Shown here: positions 1 to 12,745 of the stretch, piece after piece
Layout of the letters: every line of letters begins with the position of its first letter
Numbering within the stretch: position 1 is the first letter of the stretch
Notes under the pieces: generated by a model
Databases searched by the model: none
The model's input: the letters and a program-made list of their open reading frames with translations, nothing else
What the model was told of the DNA's origin: nothing
Program-made: the position numbers and the translations under genes
NCBI GenBank assembly: GCA_022592435.1
Contig: JABYQS010000031.1
Coordinates: forward strand, 208,786-272,785
Length of the DNA: 64,000 nt
Source: Cerioporus squamosus
Taxonomy: Eukaryota; Basidiomycota; Agaricomycetes; Polyporales; Polyporaceae
Direction: 5' to 3'

Positions 1-333
1 TAGGCGCGTTCGGTCTCTGCGCGATTTTGTACTTTATTCGGTCTTCCTGGCAGCTACTCCCGACACTTGTATCTATACCACGACAGCGTCCACTCATCAT
101 AACTTGAATCTCCCACTGACTTTATGGTTCTCGTCTCCGACGCCTTGGCCATGGTCTGACAGGCGTCCCTGCTGCTTCCCGTCTGCCCATCTCTGGGGAT
201 ACCCTGAATGCATCGCATAACAACATACAGACAACGGACCGTACCCGTACAATGCGGCTCACAGATCATACTCGTACAGGTCTCATTCTCCACTGCGTGA
301 AGAACCTCGAGACGTCCACTCCGCGATGGCAAA

Positions 334-1947
334 CTACAAGCTCTGCAGCTTGTCCAAGAAGATCGCCCACTCCACGACCGTCACCCCGCGCTTCAGCGCC
401 TGCTCCTTCACCTCCCTGTCCCTCGTCTCCTCGGTGAGCCGCGCGACAGCACGCAGATGGTCCACGCGCTTGATCCCGAGCTCGTACAGAACGGGCGCGA
501 TGTGCAGCAACGACGGGTCGCACGACGACAGGATGATCTCCACCGACGACGTCGACGTCGCCCGGAGCGAGCTACCGCCGTCCTGGGTCTCGCGGAACGA
601 GCCCTGCACGGGAGACCGCGGCATCACGCCGTTGCCGTGGACGTGAGGCTTCGGGCTCGCAGAACTGGCCTGGCTGCCGGTATGCGGCGGGGTTTGAGGG
701 TACGTGATCATGAACTGCGAACGCGTCAGTCTTCACGTTCAGCAGACCAGCACCAGGGAGACAGATAGATGCAGACACCCACCTCGCTCCTGTCCTGCGA
801 CTTCCGAGGCATATGGCGGCGCAAAGTCGGCGAAGGGGGCGCGCGATCGTACATCTTGCTCATCGTTGGGCTGGACGGAGTCTTCAGCTCCCTTGGCAAT
901 GCGGCCGCCTCGGACCGAGGAGAGAACAGCAGCTTGGGCATGCCCTTGGTCGCTTGTTGGTAAGACACCATGTACTGACCTGGGGTGTCAGCTCTGAATA
1001 AACGAACATGGCCGAGGACAGCCTCTCACCTCGCTCCGTTCGTACGACGCTCTACCGGTCTTGCCGTTGTCCGTTCCGCGCACGCTCCCGTTCCCATGTT
1101 TCGCCCCGCCGCCGTCGACAGAACTCGCATACCGCGCATGGTCGCTCACCACCCTCCGCAACCGTGCGTCCGACGCGATTGAGCCCGACGGCACTCTCCG
1201 ATGGCCATGAGCGTGATGCGCACGCGCGTGACTATCCACCTCGCTCCGGACCTCGTCGGCCTGCCCATACACGCTCCCGCTCGCGCTGCTCTGCGCAACA
1301 CGTTCACGCCAGAGCGAGATCGTCCGCGCAGGCGAGTCCTCAAGCACCCGCTGCTGCACGAGCTCGATCTGCCCCTTCTTCCCGCTCACCTGGCGTGCGT
1401 TCTCCGGTGGGGGCAAGGTCGGCGACGGCTGGGGCAGGGGCAGGGGCATCGACGAGCCCAGACTTCTCCTCGCCATCCGCGGGGAGCCCCGTACGCTCTC
1501 GCTCACGCTCGTGTTGCTGCGACGGAGCGTCGGGTGCTGGGCCTGCATCTGCGTCTGTTGCTGTTGCTGCTGGGCCCGCTGCTGCTGCTGCTGTTGGCGT
1601 TGGCGCTCCTGCGCGCGAGCGGCGTTCTCCATCTGCCCCGCGAGCATGCGCTCCATCTCCCTGACGTAGTTGCGGTACCCGCTCACCGACTCGTCGCGGT
1701 CGTATTCCGCGTGCTGGTCGCCGACGACCCACTCCGTCGGCACCTCGGTCGTGTACGCGTCGAAGTTGTCGTCGAGCGGGATGCTTGTCGGCGGGGCCGG
1801 CGGGGACGTGCGGTAGACGTGGCTCGAGCGGCGCGCGGGCCCGGGGTCTGCGATGGAGTCGACGTCGCGCGTGCTGCCGCCATCCGCATTCCGTGCGCCG
1901 CGGCTGTGCGAGTAGTAGGACTCGCTTGCGATGTCCGAGAGGTACAT
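334..1947 (-). CDS. Hypothetical Gln-rich protein with conserved-looking C-terminal helical domain
   Basis: Three-exon model: 1947-1030, 974-783 and 714-334, giving 496 aa. Both introns (55 and 68 nt) are GT-AG and keep the frame. The ATG at 1947 was chosen because the reading before it in the same frame looks like leader sequence. Residues about 75-130 are Gln-rich (runs of Q and QR), followed by Ser/Pro-rich low-complexity sequence. The last 70 residues change character into an amphipathic helical block (EIILSSCDPSLL to FLDKLQSL) without low complexity, which looks like a small folded, SAM-like helical domain. I do not recognise a family. The Q-rich body suggests a regulatory or scaffold protein, but this is inference only. 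It runs in the same direction as the membrane-protein gene upstream (2897-3674). Confidence 0.7.
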
Positions 1948-2896
1948 CTCTTGGTGGTTGTTGTCGTTATGGCTCTTTGGATGTGTGCTGGGCGCAGAGT
2001 GATATGAAAGGCGAGCAGAAGAGCCCAAAGAGAGGTGGCAGGAATGCTTGGCCAGGCAGGGCAATATCGATTGTCTGCCGCCACCACCGCGGATGTGGTG
2101 TATACATATCATGCACGGACACGCGTATGCAGCGTGTTCGAGCACGTGAAGGAACTTGCCTGATCGTGCAGCTCGCGAGCCTCCCGGAAATCGAGGGCAT
2201 AATATGCAAGATTGAAGATCGCGCACACTGCCCGATCCTTTGCCCGCCTTTCTTGATCGTCCGGATCGAGGACTATCCGGCGGCCAGAGATCCGAACCAG
2301 CTCCGGAAGGCACGACCCAAGGGAGATGTAAACGGTGAACATTCGGACGTGGGGCGCATGAGCGGTGTGTGGGTATTACGTCCAGAGGGCGTGAGACGCT
2401 GCGGAGAGAAGAACGACGATTGAGATGTGGCCCGGTTTCGGGCGCGCTTCTCTGTCCGACCTATCTGCATGCAGTGAGGTCATCGCACCGGGCAGCGCGG
2501 ATCTAGTGAAGGAGGACGACTGGCGACTGAGTTGAACTCACAGATGATGCATGGTCCGGTGGTTCTGAGACTGTCTGCAGCCAGGTAGTGCTTCTGGTGG
2601 CGCTTTTTCGGTCAGGCCTCCATACTGGACAAAATGGAGACTACGTCGGTGCGACGCGGCGCGTACCGTGCAATGAAGTCAGCGCAAGGTGGCACGCCCA
2701 GAGTTTGCATAGACGCACCGTGACTATCGGGTGGCTCCCGGACTGTCCGAGTTGATAGTGAGAGATCCGAAGCGGCATCGCAGGGTGATTAGGTCGCCAG
2801 GAGTGGGCGGGTGCGGCATCGCACCATGGCAATCGTAGATAGATGCAATCGAAACGCATATATTGACCCAACTACACGTATTTTGCTGCAGCAAAA
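1948..2896. other. Intergenic region, nothing recognised
   Basis: Lies between the start of the Gln-rich gene and the stop of the next minus-strand gene. Only short overlapping ORFs without splice support occur. It must hold the promoter of the Gln-rich gene and the terminator of the membrane-protein gene, but I see no clear motif. Confidence 0.5.
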
Positions 2897-3674
2897 TCAC
2901 CACATACTTGGCTTACACGTCGCTGTTGTCGATCCGGTAGCCTGACCCATATGCGCGAGAGGAGGACTAGCGGGCAAAATGGTTGCGATGCCGGAGTTTC
3001 CGCTCTTGCCCAGCTCGGGAGAGGTCGCGTTTGAACCGTTGAAGACTAGGTTGTCGGAGTGCGTCGATGCAGGCGAGTAGATGCGAGACAATGAAGACCG
3101 GGACGACGATGTGAACAGAACTCCGGACGGGGAGTGAGAAGGAAGTTCAACAGGAGAAGATCTGTGAGAGCGACTAGCGTCCGGGTTGCCAAAGGGGCTG
3201 TGGACAGGCGCAGGGATGGCGAGGTCCTTGTATGCATGGAGATGGGTCCACAGCCCAGAAGTGCGAGTTGAAAAGGGATCGACGTGGTCCTCCTTGCCTA
3301 TATGGCGAGCAATGTCAGCATTTGGCCGACGTCAATGAGAGGCAAGGTGGCCAACCCTCGTCTTCGTCCGCAGTCTTCTCAGGGTCTTCCAAGGAGCCGA
3401 CTGATCGACGTCTGTACGCCTTGAACGTGGCGGAGAGAAACTTGTAGCAGCGGATGGTCAGCGGGATTCCCCAGACGATGTACCAAATGGACACCGCAGC
3501 AACAACTGTCGCCGGATCAGTATATGCGGGTCATACTGCATACAACCAGCTATTCAACTCACCGAGTGCTGTGATGTCGCCGGCGCAGAACCTGAACGAC
3601 GGTGAGATAGGACGACATTGGTGGCTGGGCAGTAAAGGTTGCGTGCGCGTGTCCCTGGAGTAGTTTGTTGGCAT
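2897..3674 (-). CDS. Small single-pass membrane protein, hypothetical
   Basis: Exons 3674-3563, 3505-3356 and 3297-2897 give 220 aa. Introns are 57 and 58 nt with GTGAGT and GTTGGC donors and CAG and TAG acceptors. Phase 1 at both junctions joins frames that are otherwise broken. Residues about 33-62 are a hydrophobic segment (ITALVVAAVSIWYIVWGIPL), a probable membrane span, followed by a basic stretch (FKAYRRRSVGS) expected on the cytosolic side. The remaining 130 residues are Ser/Pro-rich and probably disordered. No family recognised. It is divergent from histone H3, with about 540 bp between the two start codons. The start could lie in a further upstream exon. Confidence 0.6.
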
Positions 3675-4083
3675 GGCTGGCGTAGAGGCGCAAAGAGCGT
3701 GCAGAAAGGAGAGACAAGAGACGATATGGCAATTTCGAACAGAAAGACGACCCACCCCTAGTACTGTGAAGCAGAATACTTATCCAAGCCTGACGGTTTG
3801 ACAGAAGTGACGGGAGACCGTCACCTCCGAGTCGCTGGGCTCGTCCACATCCGGATAGCGGGGCAAACGACCACTCGCCTCGCAGATTGTTGTAAAGCAG
3901 TCACCAGATCCGAGCTCTCCAACGAATCGAGCACTATCGAGCATTCAAGGGACAGAGCGAGTGCGCGGGCATGGTGGTCTCAGTACTAGTCTAGACGGTG
4001 GGAAACCCGGACGCGTCAACATGAGAGCGCCCACAGCCACAGGCGCGTCACTCCTCCCGCGTCACGTGCCACCGTGTCCGGCA

Positions 4084-4090
4084 TATATAA
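4084..4090 (+). promoter_or_regulatory. TATA box of the histone H3 gene
   Basis: TATATAA lies 129 bp before the H3 start codon, followed by a C-rich (CCACC-repeated) leader. A strong TATA box fits a highly expressed, cell-cycle-regulated histone gene. Confidence 0.65.
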
Positions 4091-4120
4091 GGTGCCGACG
4101 CGAGTTGTTGAATGCCATAG

Positions 4121-4810
<690 letters not shown>

Positions 4811-5203
4811 GACTATTTGGCCGTCGTTCGCTGCATTGGGTTCGTGGCTTGGACTGTCGCGGGTTGCGCGAGTTGTATGATTACGCTACGATATTTCTCT
4901 TCTGTCTCTCTAACACATGCCTATATGCTGTCCGTCTATCGTCTACTGTATCAGAAAATGGAGTGAATTCCTCCAGGACTGTCTTCGGTGTGTGCTCTGC
5001 TCTGATGCTACGTGCGATGCGTGAGAGCCAAGTGTTGATAAGGCTCGTCCCCTCTGTTGTTGGCGGTCGCCGGTGAGTCGGAGACCGACGTCTGCGTCAG
5101 GTGTTATGATAGGATGTGATACGTCCACTAGCGTATAGATAGATAGATGTCTACATGATGATGTATGCTATTATGCATAGGAGATATACGGAAGTTTTGT
5201 GGT

Positions 5204-8200
5204 TTAGACACCACCGCCGCTCTTCTCGACGGGTATCCGCAGCCTCTCGGTCTTGCCCTTGGTACCTGGCGCAGGCGCGAAGGCCACCTCCCTAAGCTCG
5301 GCGCAAATCTATATCGCGATCAGCATGCGAACGCGAACAGGCACACAGCAACATCACGTACCTCGACGAACTCATCGAAGTCGACTGACGGCTGGCGCGC
5401 GAAGCCCGCCTCCTCCAAGACGTAGTCGCAGTCCCTCGCGCGCACGTCCGCGAAGCCCGGCAGGCCCTTCACAAGCTCGTACACCTGCCTGGTCTCGAGC
5501 TTGCCGCCGTCCTGCGCGCGCGCCCCAAACGCGCTGCGCAGCGCCTCGACCTCGCCCGCCTCGAACTGCGCGCGGCTGTAGACCATCTCCTGCGCCGCGC
5601 GCCGCTTGTACTCGGTCGCGCGCTTCACGCCGAGGACGCCCTCGAAGCACTCGACGACGTTCTTGGGCTCGTTCGAGATGCGGCGCGGGGTCGCGTTAGG
5701 CGGGAGGCCCATGCTGCCGAGGAACGCGGTCGCCTTCGCGATCTCCTCCTTTGCGCGCGCGGAGGACCAGTGCAGCTCCTCGCCCATGATCTCGACGACG
5801 CGCGGGAGCGCGTCGAGCGCGGCTTGCGCGTTGAGGAAGGAGAGGCGGCACCGGCGGGCGATCACGTCGATGGCGGTTTCAGCGTACTCGTGGCGGACGG
5901 CGTAGCGGACCTCAGCCTCGATGACTGGTGGTGAGTCAGTACGAGTACGAGTGAAGAGGGCACAAAGACAGAGGATGACTTACAGGGATATCCGGGTGCG
6001 AGACGGACGCCGTGGAGCGGCCAAGCCTTGCCAGTTGGCTGCGCATAAGAGAGCACTGTCCACGCGCAGTCACCGTAGTTGTCCGACAGATGCTTGGCCA
6101 CTTCGGTTTCGAGACCGTACTGCACATATAGGGGTCAGCTGATAGAAGATATTGCGCATACAGCGACGCTACTCACCCGCTGAACGAGTCCGATGAACAT
6201 GTTCCTGCTCCAGCCGTCGCTGCCGACGAGCCTGAGACGTTCCGTGACGCAACCGCGCTTGACGCGGTCCTTCAGGTCGAAGACCTCAATGGCCTTGTCG
6301 ACGGTCTCCTCGGCCATGGCACGGTACGTCGTCCACTTGCCACCGGCGATCGTCAGCAGGCCGCTGTCGCTCACATGGATCATGTGGTTCCGGACGAGAC
6401 CCTCTGTGCTCGCAGCATTGGGATTCCTCACGAGCGGACGAAGACCAGACCACGCGCTAAGAACGTCCCCGCGGCGGACCTTGATGTCCGGGCTGGGGTA
6501 CCGGCGCACCTCCTCCAAGATCCAGCGGATCTCCTCCTCCTGTGCACGCGGCTCGGTGGTGACCTCCGCGGGCGTGTCGGTGGTACCAGCGATGGTGTTA
6601 CCCTGCCACGGAAGGAAGAAGATGACACGTCCATCGGACGTCGCTGGGTCGAGCAGACCCATCGTGCGCGGCGAGTAGTAGTTCGGTAGGGTGATGTGCG
6701 TGCCCGAAGACGGCTGCACAATCGGCTTGTGTGTAGGGTCGTCCATCGTCAGGAGCGCGTCTGAGAACGGTCCAGTGGCATTGATGATTCCCTTTGCGCG
6801 GACGTTGAACTCCTTGCCAGTGAGTCCATCCCGTACGCGCGCGCCCTGCAGCTTACCGGTGCCCGCCTTGTCCAATGAAGTGACCTCGACGTGGTTCGCG
6901 ACAACGGCTCCCTGCTGAACCGCGGTCATAATGAGCGCGATGTTCATGCGCGAGTCATTGTGCTGGCCTGTAAAGATGTCAATCGCAAGGCCTTGCACAG
7001 GACGCCTCCACGTACCATCGTAGTAGACCAGGGCGCCAACCAAGCCGTCCTGCTTGAGCATCGGGAAGGCCTCGAGGGCCTTGCCCTTGCTCATCAGATA
7101 TGACGTCTCCATGTTCTCCTTGCCGGCTAGAAGGTCGTACATCTTACATCCTACCCAGTAGTAGGGAACCTGCCAGTATCTGTGCCGAGTCAGTCACGAC
7201 GCTCTCGAGTCAATGGGCAAAAGCGTACTTGTATATTGGCAACATGATGGGGAGCATGGCGGAAAGGTACGGAGCGGTCTGGAGGAAAATCTTGCGCTCA
7301 TGAAGTGCCTCGACGACGAGCTTGTACTGCTCGTAGTCGAGCTCCATGACGGCCTTCTGAAGGTACCGTACACCTCCGTGGACAAGTTTGGTAGACTTTG
7401 AGGATGTTCCTGTTATGTGGTATTCGTCAGATCATGTTCGCAGCAAATCCGAAAGACGCAAAACACCCCGTCATACTAAGACCGGCTCTCGTGCGGTCCG
7501 TTCTGCTTCCAGGACGTCTAACAAACACGCGAGTGTTGCGTGTGTATATTTCACAGCAAAGCCCGTCGAAAGGCTCTAAGGTCACATCGCTGCTGGGCTT
7601 CCGAACGGCGTGGGGCAGAGTATACCGATGCCAGTAGGATCTCCTCACCCGTGCGCGAGCCAATAGCACGTGTGGGTCCTGACCCAACCAAGACGCATGT
7701 GAACGCAACCTGGCGGCGTCGCTGAACACCAATGCGATTGCGGAAAGACGAGGAGGCAAGCGCGCCGAGCCCGCTACGGTGCGTCGTGCTCGCGCGAGTG
7801 CAAGCTGACCCCGCGCGACCCTAACTTTGCGGTGCACGACCAAATCGCCACCGACATTCAGACAGATGCCTCCATAACACTATCGCGCGCGCGACTGTAT
7901 CTTTCTCCGAGGTTCCTCCTAGCCGATCCTATGACGCACGTTCTCTGCCACCATCAACACTCACCTGCACTGAAGTCATCCCGCTCGACGAGCGCAACCT
8001 TGAGGCCTCTGCTCGCGGCATCCACAGCAACGCCAGCACCCGTCGCGCCTCCTCCGACGATAAGGAGGTCAAACTCTTCGGTAGGGTCCTCGCCTGAGGC
8101 CTTGAGAGCATCCAGCATCTGCTGTCTTGAGGGAGGCGTCCATGGCGGAGGTGGCCGACGTGTTTCTTTCGTCGAGGGTGGGTACGAGGGGCCGGAGTTG

Positions 8201-8286
8201 AGATAGTAGTATCCGCCTGCCGCGGCGACGGCGGTGGACCCCGAGACTACCGCGAGAGCGCGGCGCGAGACGAGCTTGCGAAGCAT
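5204..8286 (-). CDS. GUT2: Mitochondrial FAD-dependent glycerol-3-phosphate dehydrogenase
   Basis: Oxidises glycerol-3-phosphate to dihydroxyacetone phosphate at the outer face of the inner mitochondrial membrane and passes electrons to ubiquinone (glycerol catabolism and the G3P shuttle). Exons: 8286-7965, 7409-7229, 7179-6177, 6119-5984, 5924-5362, 5308-5204; 769 aa. A basic start and a hydrophobic segment (about residues 9-28) suggest mitochondrial import and membrane anchoring. The FAD-binding glycine motif is [20 protein letters not shown], followed by [12 protein letters not shown] and [15 protein letters not shown]. The C-terminal 110 residues extend past the yeast-type enzyme and resemble the EF-hand tail of animal GPD2, but the loops lack most Asp ligands. 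Intron 1 is 555 nt, roughly ten times the other introns here. Divergent from the F-box gene at 8638. Confidence 0.95.
7410..7964 (-). other. Unusually long first intron of GUT2
   Basis: Donor CAG|GTGAGT and acceptor ACAG|GAAC join a Gly codon within the [16 protein letters not shown] motif that is contiguous in this enzyme family, so no coding residues are missing. Most introns in the window are 40-70 nt. A 138-codon minus-strand ORF lies inside (7427-7843), but nothing supports it as an exon. Confidence 0.8.
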
Positions 8287-8637
8287 GGGGTACGTCGCTC
8301 AGCGAAGAGCGAGTATGAGGGAAAGGGGGCGTCGACGTCGACGTCGAAGTCGGGGGGCGGGGTCGGGGATGGAGGACGAGGTCAAAAGTGCTCCGAGGCC
8401 GAGCTGAGGATGCGCCCTTCGCATTTCGCGTATCGGGCCGACGGCCCGCGACAACCATTAGTCCGGTGCCGCACAGAGCGCGCGCGGCTTGCTGTAAGCC
8501 TGGACGGCGGTGGCTTGCTGCCTGAAACCTCTGCCTGAACCGCCTCCTCCTCGTCCCTGTCCTGACTCCTCTTCATAGGTAAGTGCAATCTCTGAGGCAG
8601 CTAGCGTGATCTCATTGCAGCTATCACTACAGGAGGA

Positions 8638-10251
8638 ATGCATGAAGCACTCCGCATTCCCGAGATCTTCTCACATATCTGTGCGTTCGCGGATGAGCGT
8701 ACGCTCGCCAGACTCGCGAGATGCTGCAGCAGGTTTCAAGAGCCTGCGAACATAGTGCTCTGGGAAAGTCCTACGAACATCCTCCCGCTCATTCGATGCT
8801 TTCCCAGTGACGTCTGGTGTGTGGTAGAAAGCCGGGAGGGATCCGCCGAACTTGTGAGTCGAGTCCATCCGGTCCAATGCAGCATACATCGCATCTTACT
8901 CCGCGGTGCTGCAATCACGCAGACCTTTATGCGTCTCCCGGCCCCGGCAGATTGGCATAGGTTTCTCCACTACTCTAGATACGTGCGGCATCTGAGCACC
9001 TATATGCGAGGCGAAACGGTGTCTCTTCATCGTGAAGTACTGTGGCTGATGGCGGCACTCCGCCCGACCGTAGAGCTCTTCCCAAATCTCAAGACCCTGT
9101 CTTGGTGCGGCGAAAAGGGCGTTCTCGAGTGCGAGCACCTGCCCACCTTCTTGCCTTTGACCGGAACATCGCTACAGGCTGTGACCGTCTACTCTTGGCC
9201 GCTTCATTTGGATCACAAGATGATATTGCAGACCTCACTCGCATTGCTCGCCAGTCGTTCTCCGCAAGTCCAGCGCGTCTCCATCCGGTTCAGGTCCCGC
9301 AACCATCATCCGCTGGCACCAGTTATATTGCCGCTGAAGACGCTTCCGTCCGGTTTGACGAACCTCAAGATATTCACGTACAAGGGAAGCGCTCTGGGCG
9401 AACATTCCTTCGAAGTTCTCGCGGGACTACGGGGCCTTAGGACCCTCAAGGTTGAGCTTCCACATGGGCTGCCTTGGTCCGCGGCGAGGATACCTCTCCA
9501 TCCGTTCCCAAGTCTCAAGAAGCTCTCGTTAGCAACTACGCTGCGCTCTTACACGTCATTCAGTGCTCTGCTGGCACTTCCTAACGTGGAGGATTTATCC
9601 CTGCAGCTCAAGGGCTCGACAGACGAACATGCACTTGGGCTGCTAGCAGCTTCGGTTCGACGCCAGTTTTCGATCTCGACCCTCAGCCACATACACATCA
9701 CACACGATCAGCCCATGGGCCGGGGCTCGGCAGAGATTTCTGTCGGTTCATCACACTATATTCGCCCTTTCCTGCAGTTCCGCGACGTGGTCAGGTTCTC
9801 CTACCGGCCTCCGTTCAAGCTTTCCCTCGACGATTGCCTCCTCGTGGACATGGCGAGGGCATGGCCTAAAATCCGCGACCTCTGCATCGTGTGCGCAGAC
9901 CCGGGCGTCGTGAAGCACCCTTCCCTCCCCAGCCTCCACGCTCTGCCTCATATCGCGGCCCACTGCCCCGATCTATCGAAGCTGGCGCTCACTGTGAACG
10001 CAGACTGCTCTTTGCATCTGTTGGATGTCGAGGAGGTGCTCCAGCCGGGCGCGCGCATGTCCACCTTCATGTCGATGGAGGTCGTCGCTTCGCCCATTAA
10101 CAACCCGGGTCATGTCGCGAAATACCTCGGACATGTCTTCCCCCATATCCGCTCTTTGCTTGTGAGCGAGTTCCCGGATACCGACCAAGGTCGTACCTGG
10201 CGAATGGGATGGGAGGAGGTCAGGCGGTATCTCCCGTTGTTCGCAAATTAG
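8638..10251 (+). CDS. F-box/LRR-like protein, copy 1
   Basis: Putative substrate receptor of an SCF ubiquitin ligase. The N-terminus (LRIPEIFSHICAF, LARLARCCSRF, ANIVLWESP) is an F-box that would bind Skp1. The rest is built of irregular leucine-rich repeats (SLKKLSL, NVEDLSL) ending in a motif shared by the copies: FP-IRSLLVSEF, then W-EVRRYLPLF. The frame is open throughout, but GTGAGT at 8854 and CACGCAG ending at 8922 define a 69-nt in-frame intron exactly where copies 2, 3 and 5 have theirs, so the mature protein is probably 514 aa rather than 537. It lies in tandem with copy 2. The substrate is unknown. Confidence 0.85.
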   Translation: MHEALRIPEIFSHICAFADERTLARLARCCSRFQEPANIVLWESPTNILPLIRCFPSDVWCVVESREGSAELVSRVHPVQCSIHRILLRGAAITQTFMRLPAPADWHRFLHYSRYVRHLSTYMRGETVSLHREVLWLMAALRPTVELFPNLKTLSWCGEKGVLECEHLPTFLPLTGTSLQAVTVYSWPLHLDHKMILQTSLALLASRSPQVQRVSIRFRSRNHHPLAPVILPLKTLPSGLTNLKIFTYKGSALGEHSFEVLAGLRGLRTLKVELPHGLPWSAARIPLHPFPSLKKLSLATTLRSYTSFSALLALPNVEDLSLQLKGSTDEHALGLLAASVRRQFSISTLSHIHITHDQPMGRGSAEISVGSSHYIRPFLQFRDVVRFSYRPPFKLSLDDCLLVDMARAWPKIRDLCIVCADPGVVKHPSLPSLHALPHIAAHCPDLSKLALTVNADCSLHLLDVEEVLQPGARMSTFMSMEVVASPINNPGHVAKYLGHVFPHIRSLLVSEFPDTDQGRTWRMGWEEVRRYLPLFAN

Positions 10252-10520
10252 GTGGATAAGCGGAGCCAGGAAGTCGGAGGGCCCAAGAGGAACTTGAAGG
10301 CTTCCTCAATCGTAACGTTCAGAGGGTACGCAGTTAAGTAGTACTTGCAGCACCTGGCGACGGCCCGGGCATCGGCCCGTGTCGCTATGTAGGTAGACCG
10401 CAGTTCGGAGCGTCTCGACGAGGTGATAGTACGTAGTAAAGCTCTCTAGACCCTCACCGTCACCACTGCCGCTCTTCTGAATCTCTCAGTATCCCCGCCA
10501 CCCCTCTCGTTCATTCTGAC

Positions 10521-12185
10521 ATGCATAAAGTGCTCCATCTACCAGAGCTCCTCCTTCAAATCTGCGCGTTCGCGGACAATCGCACGCTCGCCGTACTCGC
10601 GAGATCCTGCGGCTCTTTCCACGAATGTGCGATACAAGTGTTGTGGAGCGATCTACGCTCACTGGTACCTCTGGTGCGGTGCTTCCCATCGGATGTGTGG
10701 AAGGAAGAAGGTGGAGAGCTGGTAAGTCAAGATACTTCCATTTCGCGGTGGCCTGCTCCCATTTGCGGTCACGGTTCACCGCAACACATTAGACGCAACT
10801 GACACAGGCTTCCGTAGACGTTCGCGAAGCTACCAGGACCGAGGGATTGGTCCAGGGTCATGCATTATTCTCAACATGTGCGGAGTTTGGGATCCTGGAA
10901 CACAACGTCCCCGAGGATGCACCAACAAGTAGTGTGGACGATTGCTGCGCTCAAGCCGGCTATCCTCTTGCCGAACCTACGGCGGTTCACATGGACCATT
11001 CGGTTGGGCATACCGGGCGAGTGTGTCCCTGCACTCATGACTCTGTTCAGTGCGGACGTACGGCGTTTGACACTGTATTGCCTTCCTTATCTTCCTAACG
11101 TCCTCCCAACGATCTTATCTTATATCGCCGACAAGTTTCTATCCCTCGAATCCTTGGAGATAGACCTCGCGTTCTCGGGGACATCGGCTCCAGAATTGTC
11201 ACTTCTATCCATAGCGCACTCATTGACGAGGATGTCTTGCCGCCACGACATCACTTTCAACCATGACTTCTTCAATCTCCTGTCACGGCTGCCCAACCTC
11301 CGCTATTTGAACTGCATGCTACCGGACATCCCCGATTTCTCATCCTTGGCCAGAGACTCAGTATCCCCGCCCTTCCCAGCTCTACAGGACTTATGCATCA
11401 CGGTCGCGCCGCACTCCTACAGCGAATTCAGCAAGATCGTCAGGTTGCATAGCGTTCACACCGCGTGGTTGCTACTCTCGAGAGTCGTCGCAGTCCATCA
11501 ACTACCCCTTCTGTTCTCTGCTATACGCACGCAGTTCTCACCCTCAGCCCTCACGACATTGACAATCTCCAACGCGGACCGCACCGGCACTGAGCGGTTG
11601 ACCGTTGTCCCCGCACACATTTCCCCCTTGCTGGACTTCAGAAGGCTGATTCGCCTGGATCTGAAGGTTAATTGGGAGCTTCGCTTGGATGATCAAGCAT
11701 GTGCCGACATGGCTCACGCATGGCCTCGCATACAATATCTCAAATTGGCGTCGGCGAACCCCTCAGCAGACAACGTTCATAGTCTCCCTACCCTCGCGGG
11801 CCTTGTCCCGTTTGCAATCCACTGCCCCCATCTCGAAGACCTCTGCATCCAGTTCAGTGCCTTGGACATCCAGCATACAACGTCGCTCCCACGGAGATCA
11901 GAAAGGCCTTCGCTTCAATACCTCGATGTTGAATGTTGCCCCATCTCCCATCCTGACCGCGTCGCCGCCTTCCTTGCCCGGACGTTCCCTGAATTGACAT
12001 CTCTATCCATGGAGGATTCTGAGGACACGCGCAACAGGCCCGAGTGGACGAAGGATTGGGAAGAGGTCGAGCGGTATTTGCCGCACTTTGCAAGCATCCG
12101 GGAAGACGAACGTCAGTGGGTGACGGGCGAACGCGCGAGCGAGGCTGAGGTTCGTAAGATCCAGCCTCCGGTCGGTCAGCAGTGA
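10521..12185 (+). CDS. F-box/LRR-like protein, copy 2
   Basis: Exons 10521-10721 and 10818-12185 (intron 96 nt, GTAAGT to CGTAG) give 522 aa. The F-box (LHLPELLLQICAFADNRTL) matches copy 1 closely, and after the intron the TFAKLPGPRDWSRVMHYSQHVRSL segment aligns with TFMRLPAPADWHRFLHYSRYVRHL of copy 1. LRR-like repeats follow. The end has FLARTFPELTSLSMED and W-EVERYLPHFASIREDE. It is a tandem duplicate 270 bp after copy 1 and the two have diverged widely, so the duplication is not recent. The expected role is SCF substrate recognition; the substrate is unknown. Confidence 0.87.
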
Positions 12186-12745
12186 GGGCCCCACAGCTAG
12201 CTCGATGGATGGTCTTCACATAATGTCCTCCTCCTCACAAGCTTACACTTCCGCTGCCTATTTATGCCCTCTACCTGCCAGCACGCTCGATGTGGCATTA
12301 TGCACCGCCCAGATGAAGGTGTCCCTCCGGAGTCGCCATGCATATGTATCCACTACTATCGTTTCCTCAGCTGTACTACCATTCCCATTGTGTCGCTCGT
12401 ACTAGTTCCTGTTGCACTTCACAACTCCTTCCCGAGTATGCCCTCATATGGATTCTCATCCAGTGCGCTCTAAGTAACATGATTAATTCCATCTTCACCG
12501 CAACCGGATGTATCCGTTCATATACGCCGCCGCACAGGGTTGCATAGCCCCCGCAGTAGCAACTACACCTCCTCCCGCCTTCGCCCACGCGGTACACATC
12601 TTCTGACATACCCTTGCACAGCTTGCACATGTCATAGGCACATATAAGACTGGACGAGCGAACTAACCGCTCGAACAACTAAGTATCAACAGTACCGTCC
12701 AACCCAACTTCCCCCTCATAACGCGCCACACGGTCAATCCCTACG

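Noticed and set aside
1008..2423. Several long plus-strand ORFs (218, 268 and 212 codons)
   Set aside because: They are antisense to the Gln-rich gene; low-complexity Leu/Arg runs mirror the CAG and GC-rich codons.
7427..7843. 138-codon minus-strand ORF inside GUT2 intron 1
   Set aside because: Arg/Ser-rich with no motif, and the enzyme motif is contiguous without it.
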